From positions 1,488,001 to 1,552,000 of the forward strand of contig OX044360.1 in NCBI GenBank assembly GCA_943846745.1: a stretch of DNA of 64,000 nt. The letters run 5' to 3'. Positions 57,248 to 64,000 of this stretch are shown piece after piece. Under the pieces are notes generated by a model. It ran no database searches. It was not told the DNA's origin and saw only the letters and a list, made by a program, of their open reading frames with translations. This stretch comes from Opacimonas sp002292215 (GTDB lineage Bacteria > Pseudomonadota > Gammaproteobacteria > Enterobacterales > Alteromonadaceae). The first letter of the stretch is position 1, and every line of letters starts with the position of its first letter. A program made the position numbers and the translations under genes.

Positions 57248-58132
57248 ATGTCTTGGCTTAAAGCGGTTTGTCTATTTCCCATACACTTTACGTTGCAAAT
57301 GCTCAATCTTGGTTGGTGGGCCAGTCTGATTGTGTTAGTCGGCTTACTAAAATTACTCTCTCCAGTCACGCGCGTCACACGTTTACTCAATGCACTAAAT
57401 GCCCGTTTTGAAATTGCATTTGGCGTGACCAGCACTTTTTTAATTAAGTTGTTTAACCGCATTGAACTTGACCTGCATATTGAAGGGGAGCTATCTGAGC
57501 AAAATTGGTATTTGATCACTGCGAATCATCGCAGTTATCTTGATATTATTTTGTTAATTGGATTGGCTAAGGGACGCTACCCTGCCCCAAAGTTTTTTCT
57601 TAAAAAAGAATTAATCTGGCTACCATTTGTAGGCTTAGGCGCATGGGCGCTGGATATGCCATTTATGCAACGACATTCTCGCGCTGCGATAGCTAAACGT
57701 CCTGAATTGAAAGGCCAGGATATCGCCACCACTCAAGCCGTCTGTGAAAAATACCGCACGACACCCACTACCATTATCAATTTTGTGGAAGGGACGCGAT
57801 TTACCCCAACTAAACATGCAAGCAAACAAAGCCCTTATACGCATTTATTACCACCTAAAGCTGCCGGTATTGCGTTTACCTTAGCGGCAATGGGAGATTT
57901 GTTTACGCATATGTTAGATATCAGCATCCTGTACCCGCAAAATACACGCTGGCCCATGATGGATATGTTATGTGGAAACATGAAACGTATCGTTATCGAT
58001 GTTAAAGTACAATCTGTCAGCCCACAAATGTTGGGAGACTATCAAGGTAATCAACAATTTAGAGACGCGTTTAGAGAACAACTTAATACGCGGTGGGCAG
58101 AAAAAGACGCCCGTATTACGCAATTTTTATAA
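57248..58132 (+). CDS. yihG: YihG-like lysophospholipid acyltransferase
   Basis: A 294-residue inner-membrane PlsC-family enzyme with an N-terminal membrane segment (about 14-40), the acyltransferase motif NHRSYLD (HX4D, about residues 92-99) and the substrate motif FVEGTRFTP. Members acylate lysophosphatidic acid. YihG is assigned by length and the GAWALDMPFMQRHSRA and PKAAGIAFTLAAMG segments. It ends seven bases before the channel gene. Confidence 0.85.
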   Translation: MSWLKAVCLFPIHFTLQMLNLGWWASLIVLVGLLKLLSPVTRVTRLLNALNARFEIAFGVTSTFLIKLFNRIELDLHIEGELSEQNWYLITANHRSYLDIILLIGLAKGRYPAPKFFLKKELIWLPFVGLGAWALDMPFMQRHSRAAIAKRPELKGQDIATTQAVCEKYRTTPTTIINFVEGTRFTPTKHASKQSPYTHLLPPKAAGIAFTLAAMGDLFTHMLDISILYPQNTRWPMMDMLCGNMKRIVIDVKVQSVSPQMLGDYQGNQQFRDAFREQLNTRWAEKDARITQFL

Positions 58133-58139
58133 GGTATTT

Positions 58140-59399
58140 ATGCAAGCCTCGACCATACAACATTTCATCTTAGACGTACTCAACACTATGTTTCGCTACC
58201 CCGATTCTGCCATCACGATGCAAGATACCAGTTACCAATTCATTTCGGTGATCTTACTCATCACGACTGCTGCATTAGTGTTATGGGCCGTTAAAATGCT
58301 GGTACGCTCTAAAATGTTGACAATATTATTACGCAATAACCACGACTGGGATGATACCTTACATGAGCAAGGTTTCTTTAACCGACTTGGTCATATCACA
58401 CCAGCTTTGTTTGTATTTGTTGCCGCCCCGATATTATTAGAATTTAACACCTTGTTGCTTAACTTTGTGTTGAAGGCGGCACAAATCTATCTTGTGGTGT
58501 CTTCGATTATCGCGATATTTGCATTACTCAATACCGTAGAAGTCTTGTATGAACGCTCCAACCTTGCTCAAAAAGCACCTATCACTGGATTTATTCAAGT
58601 CAGTAAACTGATTTTTGCGATCATTACTATCTTGCTGACTATCTCGTTAATTTTAGATAAAAGCCCGTTATTGCTTTTATCTGGTCTAACTGCTATTGCT
58701 GCGATTTTGCTATTGATTTTCAAAGATACCATTTTAGGATTTGTTGCAGGGATTCAAATAGCTGCAAATCGCATGTTTAATACGGGTGATTGGATTGAAA
58801 TGCAAGCCTATGGCGTGGATGGTGAGATCCGAGAGATTGGCTTAAATGTGGTTAAAGTACAAAATTGGGATAAAACTATTGCCACCTTACCGACTTACAC
58901 ACTGACCAATGAGGTTGTCAAAAACTGGCGTGGCATGACTCAATCAGGTGGACGTCGCATTAAGCGCAGCATTCAAATTGATATGCAAAGTATTACGTTT
59001 TTAGACCAAGCGATGATTGATAACCTTGTTAACATCCGTTCGATTAATCACTACCTCAAACAAAAACTGACCGAGCTACAAGCCTATCATCAAGATCAAC
59101 ATATTGACCAAAATGATCTCTTGAATGCTCGACGGTTAACGAACATAGGTACATTTAGAGCGTATATCGAATCTTACCTGCGCCAACATCCGCAAATCAA
59201 CCAATCATTGACCTTAATGGTGCGCCAGTTGAAACCCACCGAACATGGTTTGGCACTAGAAATATACTGTTTTAGCAGTAACAAAAATTGGGTGGAATAT
59301 GAAGGCATTCAGTCCGACATTTTTGATCATGTACTCGCTATGATGCCACTCTTTAAACTACGTCCATATCAAAGCATTACGGATGCAAGTCGCATTTAA
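58140..59399 (+). CDS. ybdG: MscS-family mechanosensitive channel, YbdG-like
   Basis: A 419-residue channel. The start at 58140 has AAGG upstream; a longer in-frame start at 57999 lies inside yihG. About five membrane helices (about 28-50, 75-95, 105-125, 145-165, 170-200), then the MscS beta domain (GDWIEMQAYGVDGEIREIGLNVVKVQNWD, given here as GDWIEMQAYGVDGEI). The insert KNWRGMTQSGGRRIKRSI is typical of YbdG. It opens on membrane tension during hypo-osmotic shock. The terminator at 59421 ends the unit. Confidence 0.88.
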   Translation: MQASTIQHFILDVLNTMFRYPDSAITMQDTSYQFISVILLITTAALVLWAVKMLVRSKMLTILLRNNHDWDDTLHEQGFFNRLGHITPALFVFVAAPILLEFNTLLLNFVLKAAQIYLVVSSIIAIFALLNTVEVLYERSNLAQKAPITGFIQVSKLIFAIITILLTISLILDKSPLLLLSGLTAIAAILLLIFKDTILGFVAGIQIAANRMFNTGDWIEMQAYGVDGEIREIGLNVVKVQNWDKTIATLPTYTLTNEVVKNWRGMTQSGGRRIKRSIQIDMQSITFLDQAMIDNLVNIRSINHYLKQKLTELQAYHQDQHIDQNDLLNARRLTNIGTFRAYIESYLRQHPQINQSLTLMVRQLKPTEHGLALEIYCFSSNKNWVEYEGIQSDIFDHVLAMMPLFKLRPYQSITDASRI

Positions 59400-59420
59400 C
59401 AGGCGCTAACTGGCAGTTAT

Positions 59421-59457
59421 AAAAAAACCGTTACTCCTCAGGAATAACGGTTTTTTT
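59421..59457. terminator. bidirectional terminator
   Basis: AAACCGTTA and TAACGGTTT arms with A7 on the left and T7 on the right, between convergent genes. Confidence 0.9.
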
Positions 59458-59474
59458 ATATTGATCTAGCTGTT

Positions 59475-59666
59475 TTATGCTAACGCATAGCCCATCAACG
59501 CAAAAACAACCAAGCCTGCTACACCGAAAAAGCCGTATTCTACTTTTTCTTGCATACCAGATTCTGTTGTCTTAGTTGAGATTACCGCCATAACGATACT
59601 AGTTATACCTAGTACAAACGCTAATACACCTACACCGAATACAATCGCATTGATCCATTCACTCAT
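59475..59666 (-). CDS. small hypothetical membrane protein
   Basis: A 63-residue protein. The ATG at 59666 has GGAG upstream; the upstream in-frame start would be TTG. Two membrane segments (about 8-28 and 43-62) are joined by a short polar loop (STKTTESGMQEKVEYG). Not recognised. Its own Shine-Dalgarno and the following terminator support a real gene. Confidence 0.65.
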   Translation of the reverse strand: MSEWINAIVFGVGVLAFVLGITSIVMAVISTKTTESGMQEKVEYGFFGVAGLVVFALMGYALA

Positions 59667-59948
59667 GACTTTCTCCAATAAACTTATCTGTGCTTATTAT
59701 ACCTAGATAAGATAAAAAACGGTACGTACAAATACACTTTTATGGTAATTCATTGATATTGGTCAAAACCAACATTTAATCAGGAATTTCACCTAAAACT
59801 AGTTTAATCTTTTTACGTATGTATTATATCCTATGTATACGCCTTTATTTAATAGGCTTTCAGTCTTATCGATGTTGGCACACTTATTGTATTAACTCAT
59901 ATTACAATAGGTTATATACAAGACCGTAGACTTTACACAAGGATCACT

Positions 59949-60782
59949 ATGAACACATTTACCGCGACAATTGCAGCCACCTCGCTGATAGTAGCCTCAA
60001 GCTTGATGGCAAGCCCTACCGCTCAAGCCAATGGGATCAACGTTGAAATAGAACAATGCAAAATGGATTTAGCTGGCACGTTGGGTTTTCAACATGATGT
60101 ACTAACATTATCCTCTCCTCAACAAACCTTAGTCATTGATGCACAACAACAATTAACGGTAGATGGCACAGTGCTCACGTTAACGCCTCATCAACGTGCT
60201 GCTATTGAGAGCTATTATTACAATATTAAAGCTGCGATCCCGATTGGTGTTGAATTTGCGGCACAAGGCTTGGAAGTGGCTAACTTAGCAGTGAATGAAG
60301 TCTTTGCTGAGTTACTCGGCCCTGATGATGAACTAATCATTAAAATGAATGAATTGATGACCAACATTTCCGGCACAGTGAAAAGCAGTATCTATGCGCC
60401 AGATGGCAGCATTTATATTGATCCGCAGCAAGATAGCGCAAATCAATGGGCTAGTCCTGAATGGGAAACAGAGTTTGCAGATGCGTTAAAAAGTGCTATT
60501 TCTGATTCGATGGGACGCTTATTTTTAGCCCTCGGCAGTGAAATGTTGTTTGGTGACGGAGACATGCAAGCGGACTTTTTTAATCCCGATGCATTGGGTC
60601 AACGTGTCACAGATAAAATAGGAATGCACGCCAATCAATTTGGTGAATCCGCAGAGCTGTTGTGCGACATTATTCGCAGTGCAGATGCCGCAGAGGTGAT
60701 TGTTGCTCAACGTATTCCTGAATTAGCACAATTGAATATGATCACCGTTACCGATAACACAAAAAAAGCGCACAATAAATAA
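59949..60782 (+). CDS. DUF2884 (YggN) family protein
   Basis: A 277-residue protein with a signal peptide (residues 1-27, ending AQA). Features are a conserved N-terminal Cys (IEQCKMDL), LTPHQRAAIESYYYNIKAAIP and a C-terminal LLCDIIRSADAAE. It matches the periplasmic DUF2884/YggN family of unknown function. It is immediately followed (0 bp gap) by the next gene, so they are co-transcribed. AAGGA lies upstream of the ATG. Confidence 0.85.
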   Translation: MNTFTATIAATSLIVASSLMASPTAQANGINVEIEQCKMDLAGTLGFQHDVLTLSSPQQTLVIDAQQQLTVDGTVLTLTPHQRAAIESYYYNIKAAIPIGVEFAAQGLEVANLAVNEVFAELLGPDDELIIKMNELMTNISGTVKSSIYAPDGSIYIDPQQDSANQWASPEWETEFADALKSAISDSMGRLFLALGSEMLFGDGDMQADFFNPDALGQRVTDKIGMHANQFGESAELLCDIIRSADAAEVIVAQRIPELAQLNMITVTDNTKKAHNK

Positions 60783-61658
60783 ATGACTCCAGATATTCCG
60801 ACAGTAATGTTATGTGGTTGCGGTTGGCTAGGCCAGCCGTTAGGGCTTAAGCTTAGGCAGGTGCCGATAAATGTATACGGCACAACGACACGCAGCGAAC
60901 AACTCCCTGTTTTAGCAGCCCAAGACATTGACCCAATAGAATTTGTGCTTGATAAAACAGATGTGGCCAACACGGTGTATTCTTCATCCTTGTTGACTGC
61001 ATTCACCCACACCGATGTCATCGTCGTAAATATTCCGCCAGGTCGACGCCATTTACATGCTCCACCATTTATTGCCGGCATTAAACAATTAATCCAACAT
61101 GCCAAAAATAAAAATCCCAATATTAATATTGTGTTCGTTTCAACCACATCTGTGTTTGGCGAAATGACTGGAGACGTCGATGAAGATACGCCAGTTACCC
61201 CAGTCACTGCATCAGGCAAAGCCCATGCCGAAATAGAGCAATGGTGTCTAAATGAATTCCCAAAACAAGCCTGCGTTGTCCGATTAGCAGGATTAATTGA
61301 TGAACAACGCCATCCAGTGACAGCGTTAGTGAAGCGTCCGTCATTAGCTAATGGTAAACAGCGCGTTAACCTCGTGCACAAAGAAGATGTTATTAGGGTA
61401 TTAGTTCAAATCTTAACGACCGATTTCAATCATGTTGCTGGCCGTACGTTGCACTTATGTGCCCCGGAGCACCCTACTCGCCAAGATTATTACCAAGCTG
61501 CGGCTCAACATAAAGGGCTCGGTACTTTGTCGTTTACCCGTGATGATGGTATAGCGGGTCATGGGGTTGTGGCTGAGGGCAAAATCGTACTTGCACAAAA
61601 AACCCAGCAATGGCTGGGCTTTAAATATCAATATTCGTCTCCGTATGACATGTTGTAA
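60783..61658 (+). CDS. NAD(P)-binding SDR-family protein (YeeZ-like)
   Basis: A 291-residue extended-SDR protein. CGCGWLGQPLGLKL (residues 11-24) is the Rossmann nucleotide motif; FVSTTSVFG and the VVRLAGLID region follow the SDR fold. The classical YxxxK is not clear, as in YeeZ-type members, so dehydrogenase activity is uncertain. Start directly follows the DUF2884 stop. Confidence 0.8.
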   Translation: MTPDIPTVMLCGCGWLGQPLGLKLRQVPINVYGTTTRSEQLPVLAAQDIDPIEFVLDKTDVANTVYSSSLLTAFTHTDVIVVNIPPGRRHLHAPPFIAGIKQLIQHAKNKNPNINIVFVSTTSVFGEMTGDVDEDTPVTPVTASGKAHAEIEQWCLNEFPKQACVVRLAGLIDEQRHPVTALVKRPSLANGKQRVNLVHKEDVIRVLVQILTTDFNHVAGRTLHLCAPEHPTRQDYYQAAAQHKGLGTLSFTRDDGIAGHGVVAEGKIVLAQKTQQWLGFKYQYSSPYDML

Positions 61659-61662
61659 GTCA

Positions 61663-63084
61663 TTAGCCTATTAGCGTCACGCCAAAGTATTTACTGGCAA
61701 CCGTGTTCACAAAAATCACTAATAATATCGCCGGAATAAAGGTACCAACAGATACATCGACGTATTTTTCAAATAAGCTCGATTTATAGTTCGGCGCGCC
61801 ACTTTCGAGTTCTTTATTGAAGTTTTGTTTTTTCCAACGGTAACTGACAAATAAACAAATCAATAGACCATTGAGGGGTAATATGGTGTCGTAGAACACA
61901 TCAATCACCACATCAAAGAAGGATTTATTGGCGCCGGCATAACTGGTAAATTCAGTGAAAAATCCTACCATGCCAAATGATACCGCACACATTAATGACA
62001 ACACGATTAGTAAGAAGCCACATGCTAACAGCGCTTTTTTACGGCTTAGTTTTTTCTCACTCATTAATGCTGCCACCGGCACTTCAAAAATAGACACCAG
62101 TGAGGTAATCGCCGCAAAGAACACCAACAAGAAGAAGGTACTCGCTACCGCACTCGCACCCACAAAACCAATTGACGTTTGTAACGCTAAAAAGATTTTT
62201 GGTAAAAAAGTAAAAATCAAACTGACTGACGAATCACTCAAATCTTCAGGTTTGACCTCAGGGTTGAATGAATAAATCGCAGGTAATATCATCAAACCAG
62301 CAGTAAACGCCACAGCGGTATCTGTCAGTGCGACTAACTTGGCTGAACCCGGTATATCAGCACGTTTATCAATATAACTACCGTAGGTAATCATGATCCC
62401 CATACCTAACGACAATGAGAAGAATGCTTGGGATAATGCGCCATTGACCACACCTGAATCAATTTTGCTGAAGTCAGGAATTAGGTAAAACTTGACGCCT
62501 GCCATCGCATTGTCTTGTGTCAGGACAAAAATCACCATGCCCACCAGCATAATAAACAACGCTGGCATGAGCGTTTTAGCTGCTTTTTCAATGCCCTGCT
62601 TCACGCCACCTTGTAAGATAAAGTAGACTATCGCTAATACCAATGCCATATATACAAATATCGTATTGGATTGAATGAATGTTCCAAAATGCGCAGGATC
62701 TGCTAATTGGGCTAAATTTCCAGTGACTGCTCCAACTAAATAGCCAAAAATCCACACTGTGATGACTAAGTAAAATACCGCAATCATGAATGGCGTGATG
62801 ATGGATAGCCAACCGGCGATATTCCATGTTGGATTTTTGTTAGAAATAATCGAGTATGCGCCGAGGGGATCTTTTTGGGTGTTACGCCCCACGGACATCT
62901 CTGCAAGCATCACAGGCAAACAGATAAAAAACACAAAAATGGCGTACATAAACAAAAATGCACCACCACCATTTTTAGCTGCACCGACAGGAAAACCGAC
63001 CAAATTGCCAATACCGACTGCAGAACCTGCTGCAGCCAAGATAAAACCAAGACGAGAACCGAATTGTTCGCGAGATGCGCCCAT
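61663..63084 (-). CDS. NSS-family Na+-dependent transporter
   Basis: A 473-residue symporter. The start at 63084 (MGASREQFGSRLGF) has AGGAA upstream. The first helix AAAGSAVGIGNLVGFPVGA holds the unwound Na+/substrate site of LeuT-like proteins. About 12 membrane segments follow. Members move amino acids or related compounds with Na+. The first-helix sequence LVGFP differs from the common LWRFP, suggesting a distinct substrate. Converges on the YeeZ-like gene. Confidence 0.9.
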   Translation of the reverse strand: MGASREQFGSRLGFILAAAGSAVGIGNLVGFPVGAAKNGGGAFLFMYAIFVFFICLPVMLAEMSVGRNTQKDPLGAYSIISNKNPTWNIAGWLSIITPFMIAVFYLVITVWIFGYLVGAVTGNLAQLADPAHFGTFIQSNTIFVYMALVLAIVYFILQGGVKQGIEKAAKTLMPALFIMLVGMVIFVLTQDNAMAGVKFYLIPDFSKIDSGVVNGALSQAFFSLSLGMGIMITYGSYIDKRADIPGSAKLVALTDTAVAFTAGLMILPAIYSFNPEVKPEDLSDSSVSLIFTFLPKIFLALQTSIGFVGASAVASTFFLLVFFAAITSLVSIFEVPVAALMSEKKLSRKKALLACGFLLIVLSLMCAVSFGMVGFFTEFTSYAGANKSFFDVVIDVFYDTILPLNGLLICLFVSYRWKKQNFNKELESGAPNYKSSLFEKYVDVSVGTFIPAILLVIFVNTVASKYFGVTLIG

Positions 63085-63142
63085 GAATATTCCTAAATTA
63101 TTATTATAGGGCGATACTAGCAAGACTTCGCGCAAAAGTCAT

Positions 63143-63880
63143 TTACCATGGAATAGTTTTACCATCCCAGCCAATATAATATGGACTATGCTGGGCTTCT
63201 GCACCTACTAATAACTGAATAAGACATTGCGCCGTATATTCAGGCGTAAATAACTTACCAGGTTTAACGTTAGCTTGAAAGGGTTTGGATAAGCCGGTAT
63301 CAACTGTTCCTGGATGATATGCCATTAACGACACCTGTTTATTACGCCGTCCATATTCAATAGCGGCATTTTTGATCATCATATTAAGTGCTGCTTTTGA
63401 CGCTCTATAACCATACCAACCACCAATTTGATTATCACTGATGCTTCCTACGCGTGCGCTTAAAAATGCAATCACACTTGGCGAACCTTTCACCATCACG
63501 TGAACCAAGTGTTTTAACCAAATAGCCGGTAATATTGTATTTACTTCAAAATACGCCTGTAACTGTTTTGGATCGATATCTTCAAGTCGTTTTTCTGGTT
63601 TTAATGCAACTTGATGCTCATTACCTTCACGATGCAAAACACCCACCGTAGAGACAACATAACGATAAGTTATCCCTTGTTGACGCTGTTGGGTGATAAA
63701 CGCCTTTACAGCATCTTCATCGAGCGTATTGAAGCTAAACGCTGAAATACTCGGGTTACTCAATGATTGACTTGTTCTTGACACTGCATGGACTTGTGTT
63801 ACATCCGGCAAATCGGCTAATTGGCTTAACAATGCTTGGGCTATACCACTACTGGCACCGATGACTAAGGCATTACTCAT
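63143..63880 (-). CDS. short-chain dehydrogenase/reductase
   Basis: A 245-residue classical SDR with cofactor motif VIGASSGIAQALL (residues 6-18), catalytic Ser in FLSARVGSISDN and YGYRASK (YxxxK), then HPGTVDTGLSKPF. The substrate is unknown. Members with this C-terminus (YYIGWDGKTIPW) often lie in photolyase/stress gene clusters. Confidence 0.88.
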   Translation of the reverse strand: MSNALVIGASSGIAQALLSQLADLPDVTQVHAVSRTSQSLSNPSISAFSFNTLDEDAVKAFITQQRQQGITYRYVVSTVGVLHREGNEHQVALKPEKRLEDIDPKQLQAYFEVNTILPAIWLKHLVHVMVKGSPSVIAFLSARVGSISDNQIGGWYGYRASKAALNMMIKNAAIEYGRRNKQVSLMAYHPGTVDTGLSKPFQANVKPGKLFTPEYTAQCLIQLLVGAEAQHSPYYIGWDGKTIPW

Positions 63881-63915
63881 GTATGAATTCTCTTATTATA
63901 GGGTAGGTAATATGA

Positions 63916-64000
63916 TTAGTTTTTAAGTACACAACGCTCGCATCGACGCTGCCCTGTTAACCAATAGGAAATGGTATAACGATGCTTGGCAAAGACATTA
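63916..64000 (-). CDS. possible C-terminal end of an unidentified protein (5' part outside window)
   Basis: The last 28 codons before a TAA on the minus strand are open to the window edge and end in RRCERCVLKN with a CxxC pair. Too short to identify; it could be chance. If real, it is upstream of the SDR in the same direction. Confidence 0.3.
   Translation of the reverse strand, partial: NVFAKHRYTISYWLTGQRRCERCVLKN

Noticed and set aside
57999..59399. Longer start for the YbdG-like channel
   Set aside because: The extra 47 codons lie inside the acyltransferase gene in another frame; ATG at 58140 has a good Shine-Dalgarno.
60707..61381. 224-codon antisense ORF
   Set aside because: Opposite the YeeZ-like gene, cysteine-rich and without a recognisable domain; a shadow of the real gene.

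Overview
This AT-rich 64 kb window looks like chromosome from a marine gammaproteobacterium of the order Alteromonadales (Colwellia, Thalassotalea or Pseudoalteromonas-like). The evidence is the AcnD/PrpF methylcitrate operon headed by a GntR regulator, NhaD, YghU, TIGR04219 and DUF2333 proteins, large TonB-dependent receptors, a trmA-fabR-desaturase-sthA cluster and a 16S-Ile-Ala-23S-5S rRNA operon. Genus is an inference. No transposase, integrase, phage gene or CRISPR array was seen.

Layout. 1-4.7 kb: the 3' end of lptG, an NhaD antiporter, small membrane or secreted proteins, tRNA-Leu(CAA) and a periplasmic rhodanese. 4.7-11.7 kb: an extracytoplasmic-function (ECF) sigma locus made of a secreted M14 metallopeptidase, the sigma factor, a very short FecR-like anti-sigma factor, a TonB-dependent receptor and a DASS/SLC13 transporter. 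Two copies of the same promoter-like motif lie before the peptidase and before the receptor. 11.7-18.4 kb: the gntR-prpB-prpC-acnD-prpF propionate operon, with prpF frameshifted, and palindromic operators shared with divergent yghU. 19.5-23 kb: a thiolase and ahpCF. 23-26.4 kb: a diguanylate cyclase and an Aer-like chemoreceptor. 26.5-33.6 kb: an MBL hydrolase, two flavin-dependent halogenase-family proteins and a second TonB-dependent receptor. 33.9 kb: a peroxiredoxin-glutaredoxin fusion.

34.9-40.6 kb is a complete rRNA operon on the minus strand with promoter, boxA/boxC and terminator. 40.9-45.8 kb: a membrane-anchored RRM protein, trmA, fabR with a FabR-type operator, a fatty-acid desaturase and sthA. 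45.9-52.1 kb: a degenerate-GGDEF/EAL protein and the cysJIH sulfite-reduction operon. 52.3-55.2 kb: the phage-shock genes pspA and pspC, then DUF2333 and an outer-membrane protein, behind a sigma-54 promoter. 55.4-55.9 kb: a two-gene unit that includes a 50-residue membrane protein. 56-64 kb: dusA, a YihG-like acyltransferase, a YbdG-like MscS channel, DUF2884, an SDR pair and an NSS-family Na+ symporter.

The strongest candidate for something new is the 4.7-11.7 kb locus. Its sigma factor appears to be co-transcribed with a secreted peptidase and a tail-anchored anti-sigma factor that has no periplasmic domain. The receptor it seems to control lacks the usual N-terminal signalling domain.
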